Source: Bin25 sp026709415 (GTDB taxonomy: Bacteria; Bacteroidota; Bacteroidia; Flavobacteriales; Flavobacteriaceae). Taken from it: DNA of 64,000 bases. The stretch is from assembly GCA_965200045.1 (NCBI GenBank), contig OZ241330.1, forward strand, positions 434,001-498,000, given 5' to 3'. The notes below the pieces were generated by a model. It had not been told where the DNA came from. It did not search any database and saw only the letters and a list, made by a program, of their open reading frames with translations. Positions 8,883-17,743 of this stretch are shown piece after piece. The first letter of the stretch is position 1. Every line of letters begins with the position of its first letter. Made by a program: the position numbers and the translations under genes.

Positions 8883-9252
8883 CCTTGGTTCGAACTATTC
8901 AATTTTAAAATGTGGAACCCTATTTTGTTCCATGCTCTATTTTGTACCATGTATGGTATATTTTTAATATCATTAATTGAACCTTTAATGCACACAAGGG
9001 TCATTCCAAAACATGATTAAATAAATGGAGGAGTCAATAACAAATAATTCTAGAGCATACGATTTCTTGATTTTTTTCTTTTCTAAAGCTTAGAAATCAC
9101 TTGATTTATTTTTATCTACTTACAAGTTAAGTTGGGTTAGAAAACACTTTTTTCATTCTACATCTTGACAATACCGTAGTTCCCTTTAAACTCCAAAAAT
9201 TTGTTTGATATAATGCTGCCCATTTCATACTTATTCCCATTATTTTATACAA
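8883..9252. other. Intergenic control region between the six-hairpin glycosidase and the UxuA-like cassette
   Basis: 370 bases without a plausible gene. The part next to the UxuA-like start (8911-8958) carries direct and inverted repeats, listed separately. The remainder is A+T-rich with no recognised signal. The gap splits the minus-strand genes into a SusCD/glycosidase group and a cytoplasmic cassette. Confidence 0.55.
8912..8958 (-). promoter_or_regulatory. Repeat-rich operator candidate upstream of the UxuA-like cassette
   Basis: Two 15-base direct repeats, 8920-8934 (CTATTTTGTTCCATG) and 8937-8951 (CTATTTTGTACCATG), differ at one base and lie 17 bases apart. An inverted repeat TGGAAC/GTTCCA spans 8912-8931 and a second, TACCAT-GT-ATGGTA, spans 8945-8958. 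They lie 30-76 bases before the minus-strand start at 8882, where a regulator would act. The pattern differs from the LacI-type palindromes on the right side, so another factor (for example the AraC protein) may bind. Position and symmetry are seen; function is inferred. Confidence 0.45.
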
Positions 9253-11448
9253 TTAACGTGAAATGTTTGACTTGACAACAACTTTTTCACCATAAAATTC
9301 AGTTGAAATCAGCCTTCCGTCCTCATATACTGAAAAAGTCTTTTTTGTGAGTTTGATTTCAAATTTCCTATTATTCCATACGATATTTTTCAAAACTGCT
9401 TTTCCAATATCTTCATGGTTGAACGGTTTTATTGACAATTCTCGTTCTTTCATCTCTATCCCAAATATTCCAAATATGATTGCTTCTATCCCTGCACCAG
9501 CTGCAATTTGTACGGGCATAGAAGAACGATCCTGTTCTGCTTTATCAGTCCAAGGATTTTGTGGTAAATAGGGAAAATGGTCCATGTATCTAATATGTCT
9601 CTTTAAAAGATCCCAACCTTTTCCTGCAAACCCCCTTTGGTATAAATATCGTGAAATACGTCCGGGCATACCAGCATACTGTCCTCCACCTCCCCAATCT
9701 GAATCAATCATGTCCCAGTGTATCTTATCTCTTCTAGAAATAGAATATATTCCATATTTTCCTAGAAATTCACCTTCTTGTAAATGTCCAATCAAACGAA
9801 TTATTTGATTTGGGGTTAAATGATCTGAGTCTAATAGATCGAACAAGTGATACGTCCATATGGTGCCTTTCGTTCCATCAGGATAAAGATTATCAAACCA
9901 TCCTTGTTTTTCATTCCACAAATGCTTGTTTACTAGGTTATTTAACTTTACAGCATCGGTACTATATTTTTGACTCAAGTTATCATTCCCTTTCTTTTTT
10001 GCCCATCCTGCCATCTGATACAGTAAATCAATAGTTAGAGCGTTTGTAATTGGTACCACATGATTGTATCCATCAGTCCGTATTTCAATAATCTTTTCAG
10101 TATTATAACCAACATTTATTAGCCCCAATTCATCGACGTATTTCGTTTGAAGTTCAACGACCCAACGTTGCATCCATTCCCATACAGTGAATTCCGATGC
10201 TTTCTCTTCAAAAATTGAATAATCATTGGTATGCCTCAAATAGGCTTTAATCATTTTTTGAAGGGCAAATGGCTCTTGAATGTATAGGTTATCCCAGTGT
10301 GCACCATTCCACCCAACATAAGTCCGCTTCATTTTTACATATTCAAAGTTTGTTAGAATTGCTCCTTTTAAACTTTCTGGGTCAAGCATAGCCATGACAT
10401 CTGAACTATAGGAATTATCCCAACTAATCGTAAAAGGCCAGATTCCAACCGCCCAAAAAACATCAGTAATGAAATTAGGGTTTTCATAGCGACTCATCAG
10501 CATTGAAAGCAGACTTCGGTAGTAATATTTTTCTAAATTTTTATTCGTGCTAGTGAATTTAGGTAATTGGTTATATGCCCAATCCAACTTTTCCCTAGTC
10601 GTTTTTTCAGCGTCATCCATTCGGTTTTGAATATCGTATTGGACGATGTTGGGACTTTCTTTATTTGGATCGTAAAATTTAACGGCAAACCAGTATACTT
10701 CAGTTTTTCCTGGAGCTAGACTGATTTCAAATCCTTTTTCTGAAATATTTTCAATACTTGATGATACCCTTGCATATGCTACCTCGCTACCAATAGTAAA
10801 AACGTCTATCTTCTTTACTCTTGAGTCGCCTCCCCTGGAAGCATTGTTGATGTTTTCTGCCACCTGATTAGGGATTATAATGAGATTCAAATCTTCCGAA
10901 TTTCTGTTGCTAAGCTTAAGCTTTATAAATACTTCATCATCTTTATGAGCAACACTGGTCCAACTTTCTGCTGAAAAACTGACCCATTTATTTTCTTTTT
11001 CTTTATGAAAAGTCCCTTTTCGATGTGCTAGATTTGGTCTCCAACGTTCATCTTGTGTGACCATAACCCATGGCGAATTGGGTCTGAAATTAGAACCAAG
11101 AGGATCGAAACTTTCTCTATAATCTACCCATGCTTTCCATCTCACGGGGACATCATCTTCAATGAGTCGTTTCGTACTCTTATCATAAAAGTTAAGGTTA
11201 AAATTGTACCTTTCAGATGAAAACGGCAGAAATTGAACATTGGTGAATTGAGTAATACTAAACTGGCGCGGACTGACAAAACCTCGATAGTTTACGAGTA
11301 AAGTTTGATAATCATCGAATGAAATGTTTTCCCTATCCATTGCATAGTATTCTGGATTAGAAGGTTTATGCTCAATTTGTGCTAAAATTTTCTGATTTAT
11401 CATTATTCCTAACAATAAAATCAGATTAAATGTTATTTTTTTTGTCAC
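9253..11448 (-). CDS. Secreted six-hairpin glycosidase-like protein
   Basis: 731 residues with an N-terminal signal peptide ending near ILAQIEHK. An N-terminal beta-rich domain (about 30-290) is followed by an (alpha/alpha)6 barrel (about 295-660), with the aromatic and acidic pattern seen in trehalase, GH63 and glycogen-debranching-like enzymes: FWAVGIWPFTISWDNSYSSD near 340, GWNGAHWDNLYIQEP near 380 and an IDSDWGGGGQYAGMP segment near 600. A short beta-sandwich closes it. Asp345 or nearby and acidic residues in the ALTIDLLYQ and DWGGGGQ areas could be catalytic. Its gene follows GH92 by 19 bases, so it probably trims the same mannose-containing glycan in the periplasm. The GH family could not be fixed. 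Confidence 0.65.
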   Translation of the reverse strand: MTKKITFNLILLLGIMINQKILAQIEHKPSNPEYYAMDRENISFDDYQTLLVNYRGFVSPRQFSITQFTNVQFLPFSSERYNFNLNFYDKSTKRLIEDDVPVRWKAWVDYRESFDPLGSNFRPNSPWVMVTQDERWRPNLAHRKGTFHKEKENKWVSFSAESWTSVAHKDDEVFIKLKLSNRNSEDLNLIIIPNQVAENINNASRGGDSRVKKIDVFTIGSEVAYARVSSSIENISEKGFEISLAPGKTEVYWFAVKFYDPNKESPNIVQYDIQNRMDDAEKTTREKLDWAYNQLPKFTSTNKNLEKYYYRSLLSMLMSRYENPNFITDVFWAVGIWPFTISWDNSYSSDVMAMLDPESLKGAILTNFEYVKMKRTYVGWNGAHWDNLYIQEPFALQKMIKAYLRHTNDYSIFEEKASEFTVWEWMQRWVVELQTKYVDELGLINVGYNTEKIIEIRTDGYNHVVPITNALTIDLLYQMAGWAKKKGNDNLSQKYSTDAVKLNNLVNKHLWNEKQGWFDNLYPDGTKGTIWTYHLFDLLDSDHLTPNQIIRLIGHLQEGEFLGKYGIYSISRRDKIHWDMIDSDWGGGGQYAGMPGRISRYLYQRGFAGKGWDLLKRHIRYMDHFPYLPQNPWTDKAEQDRSSMPVQIAAGAGIEAIIFGIFGIEMKERELSIKPFNHEDIGKAVLKNIVWNNRKFEIKLTKKTFSVYEDGRLISTEFYGEKVVVKSNISR

Positions 11449-11467
11449 GTTATCCTTTTTATCGCAA

Positions 11468-14251
11468 TTAAAATTCTATCAAATTCTCCGACATTTTCAA
11501 TGCCCTATTCGGCTTACTCGCTAAAGTCAATTCCAATACCCCTCCTTCAGTAAATTCTTGATGTGAGAGTCTTAAACTCATTCTTTTTTTGCCGTTTAAC
11601 TTTATAGATCTTATATAGACATTCGAATCAGAAATATTTCTAGTCCGGATTTTAAATATTCCCCCTGGATAATAATCTTTATTTAAAACAATATGGATTT
11701 CATCAAATACCGGACTTGTTAATTCATAGGATGGATTCATTGAGTTGGTTCCCCTAATACTAAAAAGTCCTAATGACATCAAAGCACTTATTGCCCCCAT
11801 CTGCCCTTGATCTTCATCATGGCCACCATAACCTTCATGAGGTGATGTTCCCCCATATGCCTTTTCATTGACCTCTCTAACCCAAAATTGTGAAAGCCAT
11901 GGTTTACCGACTTCATTAAAAACATGTGCGTTAGAACAACCAGGCTGATTTGCATAACTTACATATCCGTTTCCATACCCGTAAACAAAATCATCTTTTA
12001 TCGCTTGCTCAAAAGCATAATTCAACTTATTTGCAAGCGTATCTTTTCCTCCCATCATTTTTGCTAAAGTTTCTAAATCATGGGAAATTCCCCATGTTCC
12101 CTGCCATGAATTTGATTCAACCCAGCCCTGCATGGCTAATGCATCTTCATGCAACCATTGTCCCCTTTCATTCTTAGGGAAAATCATCTTTTTTTGTGGA
12201 TGAAATAGTGTAGACCATCCTTTTGAACGATTTAAAAAATAATCTGCATCTTTATTCTTTTTCAGTTTTAAAGCCATTTGACCCAAGGACCAATCTTGGA
12301 ACGCCCATTCCAAAGTTTTACCAGCATTATTGGGAGAATATCCATTATCAATATAGAACTCTAGTTCTTTCTCATTTTCTGAAATCATTCCACCAGGCAT
12401 ATGATTTTTTTTTATAGCGGAATAAGCCTCATATGGTGGGACTTTTTTCATCAATCCCTTCTGAAAAGTACTCACCAACATGCTTGTTGCAGGACAACCC
12501 GTCATGATATATGAATACCCTCCAAGATTAGGTCCTCTGGGTAATAGTCCTCCATTTTTATCATACTGTACTAAACAAGCTGAAAAATCGTCTTGCAATT
12601 CAGGCCATGCCAACCCCCACAATACATTTAGATTCCATTTTGTAAGCCACAAAGCATCAGAATTGTACATATTGAATTTCGCTTTACCGTCTTGTAAAGG
12701 CAATTGTCTAACTTTAAGTTCTGCTTCAGTAAATTTCCAATCCCTTTTCCCTTGAGTATAGTCAGGATACTGTCCATTAATATCGTTGATTATATTTCTA
12801 CCTTGAAGTACATGCCATAAATCAGTATAAAACTTAATTCTTTGTTTTTCGGTCCCCCCTTTTACCTTAATCCTAGAAATCATGCTTTCCCAGACCAACG
12901 CAGATTCATCTCTGATGGTGTTAAAATCCCAGTGTGGTATTTCTGAATTTAGATTCATCCAAGCATTTTCTATACTGGTATAAGACACGCCAATTTTTAC
13001 TAGAATTTGTTCTCCTGGTTCTACCTTAAAATTTGCTTGAATACCTGATGAGGGAGCGTTCCAATAGCTTTGTGTTATCCCAAAAAAACTTATGGAATCT
13101 CTCCTTGATAACTTTTTAGAACCATAAAGTTGATCAATATCTTTTTTAACCCCTTTTTGATTCCAACCATCCATAGATTTCATGGGTTTGTTGAATTGCA
13201 TGGCAAAAAATACTTTAACCTTTTTTGGACCGCCCCAAAATCGCCCACTTGAAATAAATGAACCTTCAATTTTCTCACTATCAACCTTTATAATTTCTGC
13301 TGCAACCATCGTTGAATTACCCAAATACCCCCCTAAGTTGACCAAGAATGGCGCCATTCCTCTTTTAGTGTAAGTCAGTTTATAAAAAGTGGCTCTAACA
13401 GAACTAGTATATTCAGTCCATATACCATAATCATCAAGAAAAAGTCTATGGTATCCAGGAGAAACTTTCTCACTGTCGTGACTAAACTTCGATTTCCAAC
13501 TTTCAGATCCCCTTTTAATATCAACATTACCCATTGTAGGCATAATTTGAATCCCTGAAACCATCCAACCATGTAATTGACCAAAACCGATAACCTCCAA
13601 TGAATTAAAATTATAGCCACCCCCATATTGATTTTTGTTTCTTGTTATTGGCGCAGCAGACACCATACCAAAAGGGCGTGCCCCAGGAGTGAAAAAGAAA
13701 TATCTCCCTTTTGCCGATTCTATGTAAGGATTGACATAAGACAAATAGTTGCCATATTCTGAGGGCGGACTATAAACCTCAATTTCTGAAAGACCTAACT
13801 CTGAACCAGAACCGTCAGAAGCCGCAAACTCTACCCATTTTACTTTCTTGGGGGGAAATTCAATAACCTTACCCAATCCATCGTTGGAAATTTCTGTAAC
13901 GACCAGTCTTGAACCATCACTAAACTTTAACATACCTCCTGAAAGATGTTCCTTTAGGCTTGGTCTATCATATAAGATAATTCTATCTATAGTTTTAATG
14001 TTATTCCATGTTAGTCTAATCCAAGGTAATCTAATGTATCCCCAGACATAAGTCAATCCTTCACATGACCATTCTCCAATACCATCAATTCCAATGATTC
14101 CATCAGATACATTAGAAGGTTTAAATTTTTCACTGCTAAAAGTCGATGCCGTAACTACGGCATCATTAGCAATATTTTGAATTTGAGATTTTAATGTTAT
14201 CCCATAAAGTGTTACGAATACAAACGCTAAATACTTGAAAGGTAAATTCAA
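11468..14251 (-). CDS. GH92 alpha-mannosidase with N-terminal discoidin-like domain
   Basis: 927 residues. A signal peptide (about 1-22) is followed by an F5/8-type C module (about 27-165, ending GLSEIEVYSP). The GH92 body begins at YVNPYIESAKG near 170 with PGARPFGMVSAAP, GGGYNFNSLEVIGFGQLHG, and ends with the family signature EGYGGHDEDQGQMGAIS, in which D812 and D814 match the paired Asp base residues described for GH92 enzymes. The family is made of Ca2+-dependent inverting exo-alpha-mannosidases. Lying between the FG-GAP lipoprotein and the six-hairpin gene of the SusCD operon, it supports an alpha-mannan or high-mannose glycan as the locus target. Linkage specificity cannot be read from sequence. 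Confidence 0.9.
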   Translation of the reverse strand: MNLPFKYLAFVFVTLYGITLKSQIQNIANDAVVTASTFSSEKFKPSNVSDGIIGIDGIGEWSCEGLTYVWGYIRLPWIRLTWNNIKTIDRIILYDRPSLKEHLSGGMLKFSDGSRLVVTEISNDGLGKVIEFPPKKVKWVEFAASDGSGSELGLSEIEVYSPPSEYGNYLSYVNPYIESAKGRYFFFTPGARPFGMVSAAPITRNKNQYGGGYNFNSLEVIGFGQLHGWMVSGIQIMPTMGNVDIKRGSESWKSKFSHDSEKVSPGYHRLFLDDYGIWTEYTSSVRATFYKLTYTKRGMAPFLVNLGGYLGNSTMVAAEIIKVDSEKIEGSFISSGRFWGGPKKVKVFFAMQFNKPMKSMDGWNQKGVKKDIDQLYGSKKLSRRDSISFFGITQSYWNAPSSGIQANFKVEPGEQILVKIGVSYTSIENAWMNLNSEIPHWDFNTIRDESALVWESMISRIKVKGGTEKQRIKFYTDLWHVLQGRNIINDINGQYPDYTQGKRDWKFTEAELKVRQLPLQDGKAKFNMYNSDALWLTKWNLNVLWGLAWPELQDDFSACLVQYDKNGGLLPRGPNLGGYSYIMTGCPATSMLVSTFQKGLMKKVPPYEAYSAIKKNHMPGGMISENEKELEFYIDNGYSPNNAGKTLEWAFQDWSLGQMALKLKKNKDADYFLNRSKGWSTLFHPQKKMIFPKNERGQWLHEDALAMQGWVESNSWQGTWGISHDLETLAKMMGGKDTLANKLNYAFEQAIKDDFVYGYGNGYVSYANQPGCSNAHVFNEVGKPWLSQFWVREVNEKAYGGTSPHEGYGGHDEDQGQMGAISALMSLGLFSIRGTNSMNPSYELTSPVFDEIHIVLNKDYYPGGIFKIRTRNISDSNVYIRSIKLNGKKRMSLRLSHQEFTEGGVLELTLASKPNRALKMSENLIEF

Positions 14252-14311
14252 AGTTTCAATGTTTTAGTTTATTATGAATAAATTAAAGGATCTAAGAGAA
14301 ACTCTTAATTT

Positions 14312-17300
14312 CTAGAGTTTATTTATCGATATCAACTGTAATATGTCGTTGTTCTTTGCAATCAAATAGCCTTTTACTCCTCCTGCCAATCTAATCTCAT
14401 TAATTGATTTTACCTCGCCAGTAATTTGAATGCCAACTTCATAAGGTTTTAATGATTTAAAATTTCCTTTGCCATCCCCTAATAGTACTAATCCATATCC
14501 TGCATCATTCCTAGGCGTTTCAATTTCTGATCCATAAAGATTTCCCGCAGCTAAAACATCAATATTTCCGTCATCATTAAAATCACCTGTTACAAATGCA
14601 TTGAGAGAAGATATTTGCGCATAGGCATCTAATCTGTGCAATTTAAATCCTCTATTATCTATATTTTCCACATATGCACTTCCAAAATCTTCCACATAAA
14701 ACTGCCTAGACTTTTCCAAATGCTCTCTCGAATATATTTGAATTAGATTCGCTTCAGCAAAAGAGTTATAATCTTTGAATTTTTTCTTAATAGCTGGTAT
14801 TTGTTGCGATGAGCATTCCCTACCTCTAACAGGATATTGTTCTCCGTATTGATAATATGACAAAACCAAGTCTTCCATATTATTTCCATCATAATCGTAG
14901 GTGAACAGTGAAAACGGCTCTCCTTTTTTTGCCTTGTACTTATAATTATACCCAAGGTTCCCCATTACAAAATCAGTATCGCCATCTCTGTCGAAATCAT
15001 CAGCTTCCATACCATACCACCATCCTTGTGTATTAGCAAGCTGAAACTCTTCTGTTCTATCAATAAACTTTCCATTTACATTATTTAAGTACTTAATTGA
15101 CATCCATTCGCCTATTAAAACCAAATCTAGCCTTTTGTCGTTATCCAAGTCCATCCACTTTGCATCAGTAATCATTCCCAAATCATCCAATACTGGTGCT
15201 ATTTCTGAAGTGACGTTTGTGAATTTTATATTATCTCCTTCACTATCATTCCTAAGAATAATACTTTTGGGAGCTTTGGGATAATTTCTAGGGACGATTC
15301 TTGCAGAAACTAACAAGTCTTCATCGCCATCATTGTCATAATCCCCCGATATCACGTTTCCCCCACTTTCACGAGAAATCGGTAAAGCAGACTTCAATAA
15401 AGCAAACTTTCCTTCACCCAAATTCATATATAGCCGATCTTGGTATGCTTTATGGTTTGGAGGGTATTCATTGCCTCCACTAGCAACGTAAAGATCTTCA
15501 AGTCCATCAGAATTAGCATCAAAAAAAACGGCACTAGTGTCTTCCTGAAACTTAGATAACGCATGAGGAAAACTACTTAATTCAGTAAATCCACCATACT
15601 TCTGTTGTACAAATAACGCACCTAAACTGCCATATGCGCCACCGATATAAAAATCATCAAGGTTGTCGTTATTAATATCCCCTATGGCCAAAGCTGGTCC
15701 ATACTCTGAAATTTTATGGGGTAATAAAACTTGGTATTTATAATCATCAAATTCATTTTCCTTATGCTTGTGAAATAATTTTAATTCTTGAGTGATGTCT
15801 TTAAATAAGCTTGGATTCTGTTTTTGTTCTGACAACGACTCTTGTGAAGTTGCATAATCAATTTCGAATGTTTTATTAATAACAGCATCAAACAACTTTG
15901 AAACCTTACCATTAGGCCATTCTACCTTGATACTATCTATTTTTTTTGTTTTATCCAAACCAAAAACCAATTCTGGCGGCACAGATGACTGAAACCCTCT
16001 TGTCATCATTAATTCTTGATATTGAATATCCGAATTGGAAGAGACCCAAACTTTTGAGCCGATTCCAAAGGGATTACTGGAAGGCCCCCTCAATTTAATT
16101 TTTATGAAATTGCCTAAATCATTTTCAATGGCATTGTTTTTAAATACGCTTGCATAGTCATTTAAATTATTTATCACTAAATCTAAATCGCCATCATTGT
16201 CCAAATCACCATAAGCAGCACCATTGGAAAATCCTTTTTCATAAAATCCCCAAGACTCTGTAACCTCTCGAAATTCAAGATTTCCTGCGTTTTTGTATAT
16301 CACATTAGGAATTTTCTCAGACGGCATTTGACTGTTTAGATCTAATAAATCATAGGTCTTAATATCGACATTTTCAAGATTATTAAAAAAATCTTTGTTA
16401 TTGATTTCATATCGAATACCATTGGTCACCATCAGATCTTTAAAACCATCTAAATCAAAATCAGCAAAAAGGGGCCCCCAACTCCAATCCGTTGCATGTA
16501 AATTGGATAACCGTGCCACATCAGAAAAAAAGGGGAGTCCTCTATCATTCAATCCCATATTAAGTTGCATCATATTAGCTGAATATTGATGATGCATATT
16601 ATTTTCGACTATGCTGTGAAACCTATCAGCGTCCATACTATCCATATTCGCTTTAGATCTTCTATTATCTTCCGGAAGCATATCGGCTTGAAAAAAGTCC
16701 AAATAACCGTCATTGTTGATATCTGCAGCATCCGTCCCCATCCCAAAATATGCCGTATGTTTCGTGATTTCAAGACTATGATCACTAAAAGTTCCATCCT
16801 TGTTGTTTATGAAAAAGTAATCTGGCGTCACAAAATCATTCGACACATAAATATCTAACCAACCATCTTTATTAAAATCTCCAACAGAAACGCCTAGGGA
16901 TAGTCCATATTTGGATAATCCGGATTCATTAGTCACATCAACAAATTCAGTTCCGTTATTCATGTATAATCGATCGCTGTCTTTGTACGGCACATTATTA
17001 TTTTGGTAATAGTTAAATCTTTGCATATTCTGTCCCGCAGTGTTCACTGGGTAGTTGATTACATAAAGATCTTGATCCCCATCTCTATCATAATCGAAGA
17101 ATACTGCTTGTGTACTATAACCTTCATCAGCCACACCATATTGAATACCCATCTCTGTGAACGTTGGAATACCATTTTCATTAGCATCATTGATGTAAAG
17201 TAGGTTTTTAGTCGATTGCCATATACCAGATACGCTCACGTAAATATCCAACCAACCATCTTGATTGGCATCTCCCATGGTTACACCAGTAATCCAACGG

Positions 17301-17632
17301 CCATCGGCTGCAACACCGGCTTCAGTTGTGATATCTTCAAATTTAAACTCTCCTTTGTTCAAATAAAGCTTATTATCCACCATATTGCCTGTAAAATAAA
17401 TGTCTTGAAGACCATCATTATTCACATCTCCCATAGCAACTCCTCCTCCCATGTAAATCTGTATGTATTGAAAATAATTTATCGTGTCATTTTCCTGAAC
17501 AAAATTGTTAAACAAAATTCCAGATTCATTGCCCTCTATTTTATCAAACAATTTTTCATTTATTTCTATTTGTGAACAACCAACACCAATCATGATTGGA
17601 AAAGAAATAATCTTAAAATAAAAAAGTCTCAA
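14312..17632 (-). CDS. FG-GAP/VCBS repeat lipoprotein with ASPIC/UnbV domain (CRTAC1-like)
   Basis: 1106 residues with a lipobox near residue 19 (IGVGC). At least twelve D-x-[ND]-x-DG-x-x-D calcium-binding loops are spread along the chain (for example DVNNDGLQDIYF, DYDRDGDQDLYV, DLDNDGDLDLVI, DFDRDGDTDFVM), forming two beta-propeller-like blocks either side of an ASPIC/UnbV segment (about 515-590, with GIGSKVWV and IKVEWPNGK). Such proteins are frequent beside SusCD pairs in marine Bacteroidota and are taken to be surface glycan-binding or assembly factors; no enzyme activity is established. The gene lies 111 bases after susD and 60 before GH92 and is probably co-transcribed. Confidence 0.85.
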   Translation of the reverse strand: MRLFYFKIISFPIMIGVGCSQIEINEKLFDKIEGNESGILFNNFVQENDTINYFQYIQIYMGGGVAMGDVNNDGLQDIYFTGNMVDNKLYLNKGEFKFEDITTEAGVAADGRWITGVTMGDANQDGWLDIYVSVSGIWQSTKNLLYINDANENGIPTFTEMGIQYGVADEGYSTQAVFFDYDRDGDQDLYVINYPVNTAGQNMQRFNYYQNNNVPYKDSDRLYMNNGTEFVDVTNESGLSKYGLSLGVSVGDFNKDGWLDIYVSNDFVTPDYFFINNKDGTFSDHSLEITKHTAYFGMGTDAADINNDGYLDFFQADMLPEDNRRSKANMDSMDADRFHSIVENNMHHQYSANMMQLNMGLNDRGLPFFSDVARLSNLHATDWSWGPLFADFDLDGFKDLMVTNGIRYEINNKDFFNNLENVDIKTYDLLDLNSQMPSEKIPNVIYKNAGNLEFREVTESWGFYEKGFSNGAAYGDLDNDGDLDLVINNLNDYASVFKNNAIENDLGNFIKIKLRGPSSNPFGIGSKVWVSSNSDIQYQELMMTRGFQSSVPPELVFGLDKTKKIDSIKVEWPNGKVSKLFDAVINKTFEIDYATSQESLSEQKQNPSLFKDITQELKLFHKHKENEFDDYKYQVLLPHKISEYGPALAIGDINNDNLDDFYIGGAYGSLGALFVQQKYGGFTELSSFPHALSKFQEDTSAVFFDANSDGLEDLYVASGGNEYPPNHKAYQDRLYMNLGEGKFALLKSALPISRESGGNVISGDYDNDGDEDLLVSARIVPRNYPKAPKSIILRNDSEGDNIKFTNVTSEIAPVLDDLGMITDAKWMDLDNDKRLDLVLIGEWMSIKYLNNVNGKFIDRTEEFQLANTQGWWYGMEADDFDRDGDTDFVMGNLGYNYKYKAKKGEPFSLFTYDYDGNNMEDLVLSYYQYGEQYPVRGRECSSQQIPAIKKKFKDYNSFAEANLIQIYSREHLEKSRQFYVEDFGSAYVENIDNRGFKLHRLDAYAQISSLNAFVTGDFNDDGNIDVLAAGNLYGSEIETPRNDAGYGLVLLGDGKGNFKSLKPYEVGIQITGEVKSINEIRLAGGVKGYLIAKNNDILQLISINKL

Positions 17633-17743
17633 AATTAAATCTGGAAATAGTTTACTTCTCCTCTCTATTAGATTTTTTACATTAATCCATAAGATACACC
17701 TATAAGCCCTTGGCTTTTTTTAAACCAAACTTGGATAAACTTT

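Noticed and set aside
17216..17575. 119-codon frame opposite the FG-GAP lipoprotein gene
   Set aside because: Antisense to a well-supported gene with repeated DxNxDG motifs; the opposite frame is open because of the repeated codon pattern.
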